Assembly: GCA_963726615.1 (NCBI GenBank)
Contig: CAVSCX010000018.1
Span: 186,001-250,000, forward strand
DNA: 64,000 bases
Source of the DNA: CAWDZK01 sp963726615
Lineage (GTDB): Bacteria; Actinomycetota; Actinomycetes; JACCUZ01
Direction: 5' to 3'
The notes beneath the pieces are model-generated. The model was not told the origin of the DNA, ran no database searches, and worked only from the letters and a program-made list of their open reading frames with translations. Positions 18,762 to 27,221 of the stretch are shown here, piece by piece (the first letter of the stretch is position 1; every line of letters starts with the position of its first letter). A program made the position numbers and the translations under genes.

Positions 18762-20153
18762 TCACCGCGCCGCGGTGCCCACGACGCGGCGGGCAGCGAC
18801 GTCGTCGAGGTCGATGACCTTCTCCTCGTCGGACATGACGCGGTGGTCCGGCATGGCAAGCAGGGCGACCATCGCCACCGAGCAGCAGCCGACGATGTAC
18901 CAGCTGATCCAGGTGCTCGACCCTGTCTCCTGCAGGATCTTCGCCGCGATCAACGGCGCCGGGCCGCCGGCGATGACCGAGGCCAGCTGGTAGCCCAGGC
19001 CCGCACCGGAGTACCGGACGTTGGTGCCGAACCGCTCGGCGATCAGCGCGGCCTGCGGGCCGTACTGCATGTCGTGAAAGATCAGCGACGCGACGATCGC
19101 CAGCAGCACGAAGCCGGCCTTACCGGTGTCCAGCAGGCCGTAGTACGGGAACGCGAACAGCGCGGTGCCGACGATCCCGATCCCGTACATGAGGCGGCGG
19201 CCGATCAGGTCGGAGACATAGCCGAACAGGGGCACCGACACCAGGCCCAGGGCCGCGGCGACCAGCGTGTAGTTGAGCAGGTTGCCCTTCTCCAGCCCGA
19301 CCTTCTCCACGCCGTACGTGAGCACGAACGTGATGAACAGGTAGAACGGCGCCTGCTCGGACAGCCGCACGAGCGCCGAGGTCAGGATCTCCCGCGGCTG
19401 GGTCCGGATGACCTCGAGCACCGGCTGCTTGACGACAGTCTGGTTCTTGCGGACCGCCGCGAACTCCGGGCTCTCCAGCACGCGCAGCCGCACGTAGAGC
19501 CCGATCAGGACCAGGACGGCGCTGACGAGGAACGGCAGCCGCCAGGCCCAGGCGAGGAAGCCGTCACCGGCCCACGCCTCGACCACCTTCACCGCGGCGG
19601 TGGCCAGCAGCAGGCCCATCGGGACACCCATCTGCGGGAAGCTCGCCATCAGACCGCGCCGCCTGCGCGAGCCCCACTCCATCGCGAGCAGGACCGACCC
19701 GCCCCACTCGCCGCCCACACCGATGCCCTGGGCGACCCGGAGCAGCACGAGCAGGACCGGGGCGAGCACGCCGATCGTGGCGTACGTCGGCAGGCAGCCG
19801 ATCAGGAACGTCCCGATGCCCATGAGCAGCAGCGTCGCGACCAGCGTGCCCTTGCGGCCGATCCGGTCGCCCAGGTGGCCGAAGATCGCCGCACCGATCG
19901 GGCGTGCCGCGAAGCCGACGAACTGCGTGCCGTAGGAGAGCAGGATGCCGGCGAACTTCGACTGGTCGGGGAAGAACAGGTCGGGGAAGACCAGCGCAGC
20001 CGCGGTGCCGTAGAGGAAGAAGTCGTACCACTCGATGCTGGTGCCGACGGTGCTCGCCAGCACCGCCCGGCGCCGCTGCCCACGGGTCACCCGGTCCCGG
20101 TCCACCGCGGGGTCCATGGCGGGCTGCGCCGCGCTCCCGGTCGTCCCGGACAT
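18762..20153 (-). CDS. MFS transporter, metabolite:H+ symporter (MHS) family
   Basis: A 463-residue symporter of the MHS branch (related to the shikimate, proline/betaine and alpha-ketoglutarate transporters). The signature is RRAVLASTVGTSIEWYDFFL at the N-terminus, then motif A GHLGDRIGRKGTL (about residue 95) and the mid-protein motif SDLIGRRLMYG. Twelve helices are predicted. ATG 20153 is chosen because GGAGGT lies 5 bases upstream; the frame to 20210 adds an unlikely leader. The transported acid or osmolyte cannot be assigned. Direct repeats at 20223 and 20253 lie upstream. Confidence 0.88.
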   Translation of the reverse strand: MSGTTGSAAQPAMDPAVDRDRVTRGQRRRAVLASTVGTSIEWYDFFLYGTAAALVFPDLFFPDQSKFAGILLSYGTQFVGFAARPIGAAIFGHLGDRIGRKGTLVATLLLMGIGTFLIGCLPTYATIGVLAPVLLVLLRVAQGIGVGGEWGGSVLLAMEWGSRRRRGLMASFPQMGVPMGLLLATAAVKVVEAWAGDGFLAWAWRLPFLVSAVLVLIGLYVRLRVLESPEFAAVRKNQTVVKQPVLEVIRTQPREILTSALVRLSEQAPFYLFITFVLTYGVEKVGLEKGNLLNYTLVAAALGLVSVPLFGYVSDLIGRRLMYGIGIVGTALFAFPYYGLLDTGKAGFVLLAIVASLIFHDMQYGPQAALIAERFGTNVRYSGAGLGYQLASVIAGGPAPLIAAKILQETGSSTWISWYIVGCCSVAMVALLAMPDHRVMSDEEKVIDLDDVAARRVVGTAAR

Positions 20154-20222
20154 CCGGCACCTCCATGCTCGCCTCCCCCCCGGACCGGACGGCCGGAGGG
20201 CCAGAGGCACGGTTCCCGAGCC

Positions 20223-20261
20223 GTTTCGTCATGAAACCTTCATGTTTGTACTGTTTCGTGA
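20223..20261. promoter_or_regulatory. Direct repeat GTTTCGT(C/G)A, 30-base period
   Basis: GTTTCGTCA (20223-20231) recurs as GTTTCGTGA (20253-20261), exactly 30 bases apart, in an AT-richer spacer between the divergent MHS transporter and methyltransferase genes. Three helical turns would put both copies on one face of the DNA, as expected for a regulator site. Confidence 0.4.
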
Positions 20262-20279
20262 CGTGCGCCCGTGCCTGCC

Positions 20280-20285
20280 TAGGCT
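20280..20285 (+). promoter_or_regulatory. Probable -10 box (TAGGCT), leaderless start
   Basis: TAGGCT ends 6 bases before GTG 20292; no ribosome site is present. Confidence 0.5.
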
Positions 20286-20291
20286 GAGCGG

Positions 20292-20891
20292 GTGCCCGAC
20301 GCCAACGCCGAGACGCTGCACACCTACGAGCGGGCGGCGGCCCTCTATCGCGAGCGGACCGTGCGCCGCCCGCACGAGGCGGACGACCTGGTGGCGCTGG
20401 TGGCCGAGCACGCTCCCCCCGGCGCGAACGTTCTGGAGGTCGGCAGCGGGCCGGGGTACGACGCGGGCCGCCTGGAGGCGCTCGGGTTCCTCGTCCGGCG
20501 TACCGATGCGACGCGCGCGTTCGTCGACCTGCTGCGTGCCGACGGTCACCGCGCGGACCTGCTCGACGTCCGCACGGACGACCCCGGCGGTCCGTACGAC
20601 GTGGTGTTCGCACACGCCGTGCTGCTGCACATCGACCGGGACGAGCTGCCGCGGGTCCTCGGCCGGCTGCTCGCCGCGGTGCCCCCTGGCGGCCTGCTCG
20701 CGATGACCGTCAAGGAGGGCGACGGCGAGGAGTGGTCCAGCCACAAGGTCGAGCTGCCGCGCCACTTCACGTACTGGCGGGGCGAGCCGCTGCGGGCCGT
20801 GCTGCTCGCCGCAGGCTGGGAGCCGGTGGTGCTGACGTCGACCGGCTCGACGTACGGACCCTGGCTCACGGTGCTCGCGCGGCGGCCGTGA
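20292..20891 (+). CDS. Class I SAM-dependent methyltransferase
   Basis: A 199-residue Rossmann methyltransferase. Motif I is NVLEVGSGPGYDAGRL (about residues 45-60), the acidic strand-2 end is at RRTDATRAF, and motif post-II is YDVVFAHAVLLHI. A conserved HFTYWRGEPLRAVLLAAGW closes the fold. The acceptor is unknown. Similar small methyltransferases act on small molecules. It is divergent from the MHS transporter, sharing its control region. Confidence 0.8.
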   Translation: MPDANAETLHTYERAAALYRERTVRRPHEADDLVALVAEHAPPGANVLEVGSGPGYDAGRLEALGFLVRRTDATRAFVDLLRADGHRADLLDVRTDDPGGPYDVVFAHAVLLHIDRDELPRVLGRLLAAVPPGGLLAMTVKEGDGEEWSSHKVELPRHFTYWRGEPLRAVLLAAGWEPVVLTSTGSTYGPWLTVLARRP

Positions 20892-20907
20892 GCCGTGCCC
20901 CGGCGGG

Positions 20908-22203
20908 TCAGGCTGCCTGAGGCTCGACCACCGGCGGCCGGCGGCGGGTGCGCCGCTCCAGCGCGATCGAGCCGGCGAGCACCACCAGGCCGGCGCCCGA
21001 CAGGCCGGCGCCGACCACGGCCGGCGCGGTGTAGCCCAGTCCGGCCGCGATGACCACTCCGCCCAGCCAGGCACCGAGCGCGTTGGCGACGTTGAGCGCC
21101 GAGTGGTTCAACGTCGACGCGAGCGCCTTGCCGTCGCCGGACACGTCGAGCAGGCGTGCCGTGATGGCAGGAAGGCTCAGCGAGGACGTGAAGGCGAGCA
21201 GGAACAGCGTCAGGGCGGCGGTCACCACACCGTGGGCCGTGACGGCGAACAGCAGCTGCACGAGCAGGGTGGCCGCCGGCGCCAGCACCAGGGTGCGGAG
21301 CACCGACCAGTCCGCCAGCCGCCCGCCCACGAGGTTGCCGAGCACCATGCCGACACCGAAGATCGCCAGCACGACCGGGATGCCGGACCGGGGCAGGCCG
21401 GCGACCTGCACGAGGGTCGGTGCGATGTAGCTGTAGATCGCGAAGAAGCCCCCGAACCCGACGGCACCCACGAGCAGGGTCAGCCACACCTGGGATCGCT
21501 GCAGCGCGGACAGCTCCCGCCTGCGGCTCGCACCCTCGTGCACGGTCACCGTCGGCACGAGGAACTGCACCGCCACCAGCGTGAGCAGCCCGACGACGAC
21601 GACGGTCAGGTAGGTGGTGCGCCACCCGGCCGCCTGGCCGAGCAGCGTCGTGAGCGGCACGCCGATGACGTTGGCAACGGTCAGGCCGGTCATCGTCATC
21701 GCCACCGCCCGGGCCCGGCGCTCACGCGGCACGAGCGAGGACGCGACGACGGCACCGATGCCGAAGTACGCCCCGTGCGGGAGGCCGCTGGCGAAGCGTG
21801 CCAGCACGAAGGTGCCGAACGTCGGGGCGACGGCGGACGCCAGGTTGGCCAGCGTCAGGGCGGCCATCAGGACCATGAGCAGGCCCTTGCGCGGCAGCCG
21901 GGCACCGAGGATCGCGAACGCCGGGGCGCCGACCACGACCCCGAGGGCGTACGCCGTGATGGCGTGACCGGCCGTGGGGATGGACACCCCGAGGCCGCCC
22001 GCGATGTCGGGCAGCACCCCCATGCTCGCGAACTCGGTGGTACCGATCGCGAAGCCGCCGACCGCCAGGGCGACCAGGCTCAGCCACACCGGGACCTCGT
22101 GACCGCGGAAGGTGGCGGTGGGACGGTCGGGCAGCCCCCGGACCGGCGTCCGTGACGCTCGGGAACCGGCGCGCGGCGGGGCCGCGAGCTGGCGCGAGGG
22201 CAT
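20908..22203 (-). CDS. MFS transporter, DHA1 (AraJ/sugar-efflux-like) family
   Basis: A 431-residue, 12-helix major facilitator. The first helices carry LAVGGFAIGTTEFASMGVLPDI, a hallmark of the AraJ/YdhP/chloramphenicol-resistance branch. The motif A-like loop is GARLPRKGLLM and the second-half copy is GGRLADWSVL. ATG 22203 follows GGAAGGAC. The branch exports sugars, drugs or nucleosides; the substrate here is open. Confidence 0.87.
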   Translation of the reverse strand: MPSRQLAAPPRAGSRASRTPVRGLPDRPTATFRGHEVPVWLSLVALAVGGFAIGTTEFASMGVLPDIAGGLGVSIPTAGHAITAYALGVVVGAPAFAILGARLPRKGLLMVLMAALTLANLASAVAPTFGTFVLARFASGLPHGAYFGIGAVVASSLVPRERRARAVAMTMTGLTVANVIGVPLTTLLGQAAGWRTTYLTVVVVGLLTLVAVQFLVPTVTVHEGASRRRELSALQRSQVWLTLLVGAVGFGGFFAIYSYIAPTLVQVAGLPRSGIPVVLAIFGVGMVLGNLVGGRLADWSVLRTLVLAPAATLLVQLLFAVTAHGVVTAALTLFLLAFTSSLSLPAITARLLDVSGDGKALASTLNHSALNVANALGAWLGGVVIAAGLGYTAPAVVGAGLSGAGLVVLAGSIALERRTRRRPPVVEPQAA

Positions 22204-22350
22204 GGCGGGTCCTTCCGGGCGGAGCGGGACAGGTCGACTTGTCGCGCCCAGGACGGCGGCCGCATCTGTCGCGCTGGTGACAGCACGTGACGGCCCTGTT
22301 CCATTCCGGGCCGGAGCGCGGCGTCCGGCACTCGGGACGCCCCGGGTGTG

Positions 22351-22384
22351 CCCGAGTTGATCACGTAAGCGTGATCAACTCGGG
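22351..22384. repeat. Perfect palindrome, 15-bp arms and 4-base loop
   Basis: CCCGAGTTGATCACG (22351-22365) is matched exactly by CGTGATCAACTCGGG (22370-22384) around TAAG. The core TTGATCACG is AT-richer than its surroundings. It could be a member of a dispersed intergenic palindrome family or a large operator. No T-run follows. Confidence 0.65.
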
Positions 22385-22489
22385 TTGACCGCGGCTTGCA
22401 AGCCACGGTCGGCACAGGTTCGCCGCGGTAGGGGCCCGGATGTGGGCCGGTCGGAGCGGACCGCGCCGCGGGTGGGGCGGCCTGGCCTC

Positions 22490-22495
22490 TAGGGT
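22490..22495 (+). promoter_or_regulatory. Probable -10 box (TAGGGT)
   Basis: TAGGGT ends 7 bases before GTG 22503 and supports that start. Confidence 0.5.
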
Positions 22496-22502
22496 CCTCC
22501 CC

Positions 22503-23039
22503 GTGCTGGGAACCCTCGACCTGCGGCCCGCGCTGGAGCGCGCCGACCTGCTCGCCGACCCGGTGGCCGCCGCCCTCGCCGCCCAGCCCGGGCTCGACGT
22601 CCGGGTGGCCGAGATCGACCCCGACCTGGCGGACACGGCTGCCTTCTGCGAGCGGTACGGGGTGAGCCTCGAGGTGTCGGCCAACTGCGTCGTTGTCGCC
22701 GGCCGGCGTGGCGGCGACACGCGGTACGCCGCGTGCGTGGTCCTGGCGACCACGAGGGCCGACGTCAACGGCGTCGTGCGCCGGCGGCTGGACGCGCGCA
22801 AGGCGTCGTTCGCCGCGATGGACGTGGCTGTCGCCGAGACCGGGATGGAGTACGGCGGCATCACCCCGCTCGGCCGGCCCGCGGGCTGGCTGCTGCTTGT
22901 CGACGCCGCTGTGGTCGCGACGCCCCTGGTGGTGGTCGGGTCCGGGGTGCGCCGGTCCAAGCTGGTCCTGCCTGGCCATGCCGTCGCGGCGCTACCCGGC
23001 GCCGAGGTCGTCGACGGGCTCGCCACACCGGTCGGCTGA
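22503..23039 (+). CDS. YbaK/ProX-type aminoacyl-tRNA deacylase family protein
   Basis: A 178-residue protein of the YbaK/ProX editing fold. Key regions are ANCVVVAGRRGGDTRYAACVV (conserved nucleotide/tRNA 3'-end pocket) and ETGMEYGGITPLGRPAGW, the family EYGGITPxG segment. YbaK-like proteins hydrolyse mischarged tRNA, mostly Cys- or Ala-tRNAPro. The start GTG 22503 is supported by the -10-like box; a longer reading from ATG 22440 is arginine-rich. It is flanked on both sides by large palindromes. Confidence 0.8.
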   Translation: MLGTLDLRPALERADLLADPVAAALAAQPGLDVRVAEIDPDLADTAAFCERYGVSLEVSANCVVVAGRRGGDTRYAACVVLATTRADVNGVVRRRLDARKASFAAMDVAVAETGMEYGGITPLGRPAGWLLLVDAAVVATPLVVVGSGVRRSKLVLPGHAVAALPGAEVVDGLATPVG

Positions 23040-23100
23040 CCCGCCTCCCGGCCAGCCCGAGAGCTCGCGCAGCCCGTTCTCCTACCCGTGCTCACGGTGA

Positions 23101-23170
23101 TCGTTTGCGACCTGAGGCCCCCGACACGCCGTCGTACCGACGGCGTGTCGGGGAGCCAGGTCGCAAACGA
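23101..23170. terminator. 70-base hairpin between convergent genes
   Basis: Outer arms TCGTTTGCGACCT (23101-23113) and AGGTCGCAAACGA (23158-23170) are exact complements. An inner 16-bp stem (23119-23134 with 23138-23153) closes on a 3-base loop, with only short bulges between the stems. It lies between the 3' ends of the YbaK gene and the sigma-factor gene and should block both directions. Its size and perfection also fit a dispersed repeat. Confidence 0.65.
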
Positions 23171-23189
23171 GCGTTGTTGCTGCGGCGGG

Positions 23190-24200
23190 TCAGGCGTCCA
23201 GGTGCATCGGCAGGTCGAACATCGGGAAGATCGCCGGGGTGTCGAGGAAGAACATGATCCCGTCGATGCGGTCCGGCCCGAGGTCGAGCACCTGCAGCGA
23301 CCACGCGCTGAAGCCCCCGTCCGGGTCCGGCTTGTACTGCGCGAAGCCCGGCGCACCGTTGGCCTCGATCGGCACCAGCCGAGAGCCCTCGCAGGCGTAG
23401 CCGGGGCCGAGGCACCAGGCCCGGATGTCGTCGTGGGTCTGCAGCCACAGCTCGTACGGCGGCATCGACCACGCGGCGTCCTCGGCGAGCAGGGCCGTGA
23501 GCCGGTCCATGTCGTAGGACTCGAACGCCTCGACGTAGCGGTCGAGCAGCTCGCGCTTCGCAGCGTCCAGCGGCTGGACCGCGGCCTTGTCGGTGTCGGC
23601 GTCGTGGGACGACAGCGTCGCCCGAGCGCGCTGCAGCGCGCTGTTGACGGAGGGCACCGTGGTGCCCATCAGCTCGGCGACGTCGGCTGCGGACCACGCC
23701 AGCACCTCGCGCAGGATCAGCACCGCCCGCTGGTTGGGTGGCAGCAGCTGCAGCGCGGAGACGAAGGCCAGCCGGACCGAGTCGCGCAGTACGGCGACCT
23801 CGGCCGGGTCGGCGGCCCCCGGGATGACCCGCGCGTCGGGCACCGGTTGCAGCCACGCGACCTCCGGCAGCGGCGCGGCGAGCCCGGCGGCGGCCGTGGA
23901 CGCCGGGCCCAGGTCCATCGGCAGGGCCCGGCGCTTCCGGCCGTCGAGCAGGTCGAAGCACACGTTGGTCGCGATCCGGTACAGCCAGGACCGCAGGGAC
24001 GAGCGACCCTCGAACGTGTCGGCGGCCTTCCAGGCGCGGACCATCGTGTCCTGCACGGCGTCCTCGGCCTCGAAGGCGGAGCCCAGCATCCGGTAGCAGT
24101 ACCCGGTGAGCTCGGTCCGGTGCGCCTCCATCTGGCCGGTGACTGCCTCCAGACCCGGACCGATCGTGGCGGCGGCCTGCCTGGGCGCGGTCTCGGTCAT
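23190..24200 (-). CDS. SigG-like (TIGR02960 type) ECF sigma factor with SnoaL tail
   Basis: A 336-residue extracytoplasmic sigma factor. Region 2 contains RMLGSAFEAEDAVQDTMVRA and SSLRSWLYRIATNVC. Region 4 holds NQRAVLILREVLAWSAADVA and TVPSVNSALQRARATL. The C-terminal part from about residue 215 (LDRYVEAFESYDMDRLTALL to WSMPPYELWL) is a SnoaL/NTF2-like domain. In such factors the domain modulates activity in place of, or besides, an anti-sigma factor. ATG 24200 is preceded by GGGAGGAG. No anti-sigma gene is adjacent. A paralogue lies at 35090-36091. Confidence 0.87.
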   Translation of the reverse strand: MTETAPRQAAATIGPGLEAVTGQMEAHRTELTGYCYRMLGSAFEAEDAVQDTMVRAWKAADTFEGRSSLRSWLYRIATNVCFDLLDGRKRRALPMDLGPASTAAAGLAAPLPEVAWLQPVPDARVIPGAADPAEVAVLRDSVRLAFVSALQLLPPNQRAVLILREVLAWSAADVAELMGTTVPSVNSALQRARATLSSHDADTDKAAVQPLDAAKRELLDRYVEAFESYDMDRLTALLAEDAAWSMPPYELWLQTHDDIRAWCLGPGYACEGSRLVPIEANGAPGFAQYKPDPDGGFSAWSLQVLDLGPDRIDGIMFFLDTPAIFPMFDLPMHLDA

Positions 24201-24335
24201 GGGACTCCTCCCGTCGGACGGGCGCGCTGCTGCACCGGTCACGTCCGTGGGCCACCCTAGGACGCAGCGCCGACAGGAAGCGATCGACATCGGGCGCGAC
24301 CGGAGGCTGGCCTCGTCCGCCGGGCGGAGCGGCGT

Positions 24336-24992
24336 TCAGGCGCCCACGTGCGCCCGCATCCAGTCGGCCAGCGGGCGCAGCTCCCGCCAGGTGGTGCGCA
24401 CCTCGTCCAGCGCCCGCGGGCTGTGCAGCCAGTCCGGCGCGCCGTAGCGGCGGACGACCATGAGCGAGCGGCAGCGCAGCAGGTCCAGGCGGGGATGGCC
24501 GGCCGGGTACCCGCGGGGCCGGGTCTTCGTCTGGTCCCCGTCCACCTGGAAGCCGTCGCCGCGCAGCCGGGCCACGATCTGCTCCAGCTCGGGGCCGGTG
24601 CCCTCGGAGTCGACGGCCGCCCGGAACCGCGTCACCTCCGCGGACTCGTGGGCCCGCCACCCGCCACCGGCGAGAAGCCCGTCCTTGTCGACCTGGACGT
24701 ACCAGCCGACCCCTACAGTCCCTCCCCCGACGAACGCTCCCTGGTGGGTCTTGTACGGCGTCTTGTCCTTGCTGAACCGGACGTCGCGGTACGGGCGGAA
24801 CAGCTTGGCCTCGCCGAACTCGTCGGCCAGCGCCGAGGTCAGCGCCAGCATCGGGTCGCGGACCTCCGACTCCCAGACCGTCTTGTGCTCGGCCCAGTAC
24901 GTCTTGCTGTTGTCGGCCTCGAGACCGGCGTAGAGCTCGAGGCCACGGTCGGAGAAGCCGCTGAACTCGACGGGCCCGGTCTCGCGTGTCAC
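24336..24992 (-). CDS. DUF2461 family protein
   Basis: A 218-residue DUF2461 protein. Diagnostic blocks are FSGFSDRGLELYAGLEADNS at the N-terminus, then FRPYRDVRFSKDKTPYKTH and GWYVQVDKDGLLAGGGWRA in the centre. The family is widespread and uncharacterised. GTG 24992 is chosen, with GAGGG upstream; the longer frame to 25079 would collide with the divergent gene. A single-gene unit. Confidence 0.8.
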   Translation of the reverse strand: MTRETGPVEFSGFSDRGLELYAGLEADNSKTYWAEHKTVWESEVRDPMLALTSALADEFGEAKLFRPYRDVRFSKDKTPYKTHQGAFVGGGTVGVGWYVQVDKDGLLAGGGWRAHESAEVTRFRAAVDSEGTGPELEQIVARLRGDGFQVDGDQTKTRPRGYPAGHPRLDLLRCRSLMVVRRYGAPDWLHSPRALDEVRTTWRELRPLADWMRAHVGA

Positions 24993-25077
24993 GCGTCGAC
25001 CCTCACATCGAAGGGCTCCGCCGGGCAACCGGCCCCGGCCGTTTAGCGTGCGGGTCCGCCCGGGCAGGCTGGGCGCC

Positions 25078-25620
25078 ATGAGCGCTGCCGACAGGTTCCC
25101 GGACCCCTACGAGCTGCTGGAGCAGGTGCCGTCGTTCACGGTGACCAGCGACGACTTCGCCGACGGCGGGGAGCTGCTGCCACCGCAGCGGTCCGGTGCC
25201 ATGGGGGTCGAGGGCGGCGAGGACCGATCGCCCCAGCTGTCATGGTCCGGCTTCCCCGAGGAGACGCGCAGCTTCGCTGTGACGGTGTACGACCCCTGTG
25301 CCCCGACGGCGAGCGGGTTCTGGCACTGGGCCGTGGCCGACCTCCCGGCCGACGTGACCTCGCTCGCCGCGGGCGCCGGCGACACGGGCCGCGACCTTCC
25401 GGCACCCGCGTTCGCGCTGCGCAACGACGCCGGCACGGTCGGGTACGTCGGCGCCGCCCCGCCGCCCGGGCACGGCACCCACCGCTACTACGTCGTCGTG
25501 CACGCGGTCGACGTCGAGAGCCTGGGCATTCCTCGCGACGCCAGCCCGGCCTACCTCGGCTTCAACCTCTCCCAGCACACGCTGGCCCGCGGGACGATCC
25601 TCGGCCGCTTCGGCCACTGA
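25078..25620 (+). CDS. YbhB/YbcL (PEBP, Raf-kinase-inhibitor-like) family protein
   Basis: A 180-residue phosphatidylethanolamine-binding-fold protein. The signature DRSPQLSWSGFPEETRSFAV and VYDPCAPTASGFWHWAVADLP carries the ligand-pocket Asp and His, and GTHRYYVVVHAVD is the second conserved block. Bacterial members have no firm function. ATG 25078 is used. Upstream, a TAGCGT box at 25044-25049 would give a leader of about 20 bases. Confidence 0.85.
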   Translation: MSAADRFPDPYELLEQVPSFTVTSDDFADGGELLPPQRSGAMGVEGGEDRSPQLSWSGFPEETRSFAVTVYDPCAPTASGFWHWAVADLPADVTSLAAGAGDTGRDLPAPAFALRNDAGTVGYVGAAPPPGHGTHRYYVVVHAVDVESLGIPRDASPAYLGFNLSQHTLARGTILGRFGH

Positions 25621-25663
25621 GCAGCCGACGTCGGCTGTCGGTGCGCCGCAGTAGACCTGACCA

Positions 25664-26128
25664 ATGCAGACGAGCACGCGCTACTGGGTCAACACCGTGA
25701 GCCTGGACCACGTCCGGCTCGGGACGGCCGGTGGGTTCACACAGGCAGGCCACGGGTCGCGGTCGCACCTGGAGCGGCTGCGTCCCGGCGACGGTCTGGT
25801 GTTCTACTCGCCTCGGACCGCCTTGGACGAGGGAGAGCCGCTGCAGCAGTTCACGGCTCTGGGCGTGGTGACCGGGGACCGGCCGTACCAGGTCGAGATG
25901 ACCCCCGACGTCCACCCGTGGCGGACGGCGGTGCGGTTCCTGCCCGCCCGGCCGGCGGCTGCCCGCCCCCTGGTGGGCCGCCTGTCCTTCGTCCCGGACC
26001 CGGAGCGGTGGGGGCTGCCGTTCCGTCGCGGGCTCTTCGAGGTGTCGCAGCCCGACTTCGTGACCCTCGCCGAGGCCATGGACGTGACGTGGCCGGTCGC
26101 CGACCTCGAGGCCGTCCTGGCGTCGTGA
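25664..26128 (+). CDS. EVE domain protein
   Basis: A 154-residue protein with the PUA-like EVE fold: RYWVNTVSLDHVRLGTAGGF at the N-terminus, RPGDGLVFYSPRTAL in the middle, and VRFLPARPAAARPL. EVE domains bind modified DNA bases or small ligands and are often fused to restriction or ubiquitin-like systems. Here the gene is solitary with no defence genes around it, so a housekeeping role is more likely. Confidence 0.78.
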   Translation: MQTSTRYWVNTVSLDHVRLGTAGGFTQAGHGSRSHLERLRPGDGLVFYSPRTALDEGEPLQQFTALGVVTGDRPYQVEMTPDVHPWRTAVRFLPARPAAARPLVGRLSFVPDPERWGLPFRRGLFEVSQPDFVTLAEAMDVTWPVADLEAVLAS

Positions 26129-26159
26129 TAGGGCCCGCCCGGCGGTGTGCAGCCGGCGG

Positions 26160-27221
26160 TCAGGCGGCGAGTTCCCGGTCGAGGAAGCGCACCGTGCGAC
26201 GCATGGAGAGCGGCCACTGCGGGCCGAAGGCGTGCTCCTCTCCGGCGTAGACGAACAGCCGGGCGTCCCGGTCGGCGACCCGCAGCGCACGCATCGTCGC
26301 GCGGGTCCAGCCGATCGGGCAGGTGTCGTCGGAGGTCCCGTGGTGGATCAGCAGCGGCTCCGTGATCCGGTCGACGTACGTCCGCGGGCTCACTCCGCGC
26401 CAGAAGCCCGGAGCCTCCGAGGGCTCACCGTGCCTCGCGATGATCCGGCGCGCCACCTCGTCTCGCGGGCGGGTCCAGCGCTCGAAGTTGTCCACGGTGT
26501 CCGAGCTGACCGGCGCGAACGCGACAGCGGCGTCGACCAGCCCCGGCTGCGCGACGAGCACGTTGTAGACGACACCGCCGCCCATCGAGCGGCCCACCAG
26601 CCCGACACGGTCGCCGTCGAGGTACGGCAGCGCCGAGCCCCGGACCGCAAGCACCGCGTTGACGGCATCCACGGTGTAGCCCAGCCGGAGCCGTACCTCC
26701 GCCCCCGGCGCCGGGTCGGACCCGGCGTGTCCGCGGTAGTCGACGTGCAGGGCCACATAGCCGCTCCGCGCGAGGTAGTCCTGCTCGCGCATCAGCCCCT
26801 GGCCGGTGACGTAGACGTCAGGGTCGATGTAGCCGTGCAGCAGGACCGCGACGGGGAAGGGCCCGGCGCCCCGCGGGACGTTCATCACCCCGGAGATGCG
26901 CAGGTCGCCGCTGCGGAAGGTCACGGCGTGACGGGTGTAGGCCGCCGTGCGGGCCAGCACCCGCACCGTGCGCAGGTTTCGTCCGTCGTAGGTCCTGCGC
27001 ATCAGGGCCGGCAGCGACACCGCATCCCTCACGGCCGGGGTCGTCCCGGTGGCCTCGGCCGGTGCGGACGACGGTGTCGACCCGGGTCCCGACGGCGACC
27101 GTGCTGCAGCCGACGGTGCAACCGGCGAGGGAGATGCTGTCGTCGGTGACGTGTCGCCGGCCGGTGCCGACGAGCAGCCGGCGAGCAGCGCGAGGGCGGC
27201 CGCGACCGCGACCCTGGTCAC
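26160..27221 (-). CDS. Lipoprotein alpha/beta hydrolase (dienelactone-hydrolase-like)
   Basis: A 353-residue exported lipoprotein. The signal peptide ends in LLAGCSS, with the lipidated Cys near residue 15, and a Ser/Thr/Pro-rich linker (about 17-60) follows. The hydrolase domain shows VAVLLHGYIDPDVY, nucleophile in VGRSMGGGVVYN (G-x-S-x-G), aspartate in HHGTSDDTCP and histidine in YAGEEHAFGP. The triad is complete. GTG 27221 overlaps the stop of the upstream methyltransferase by four bases, so the two are co-translated. The substrate is unknown. Confidence 0.82.
   Translation of the reverse strand: MTRVAVAAALALLAGCSSAPAGDTSPTTASPSPVAPSAAARSPSGPGSTPSSAPAEATGTTPAVRDAVSLPALMRRTYDGRNLRTVRVLARTAAYTRHAVTFRSGDLRISGVMNVPRGAGPFPVAVLLHGYIDPDVYVTGQGLMREQDYLARSGYVALHVDYRGHAGSDPAPGAEVRLRLGYTVDAVNAVLAVRGSALPYLDGDRVGLVGRSMGGGVVYNVLVAQPGLVDAAVAFAPVSSDTVDNFERWTRPRDEVARRIIARHGEPSEAPGFWRGVSPRTYVDRITEPLLIHHGTSDDTCPIGWTRATMRALRVADRDARLFVYAGEEHAFGPQWPLSMRRTVRFLDRELAA

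Larger units (their letters stand above)
22204..22502. other. Divergent intergenic region holding a large palindrome
   Basis: These 299 bases separate the DHA1 transporter (minus) from the YbaK-like gene (plus). Apart from the ribosome site of the transporter, the 34-base palindrome at 22351-22384 and the TAGGGT box at 22490-22495, nothing is recognised. Confidence 0.5.

Noticed and set aside
25664..26128. EVE domain gene as part of a defence island
   Set aside because: No restriction, toxin or nuclease genes are adjacent; neighbours are housekeeping-type singles.
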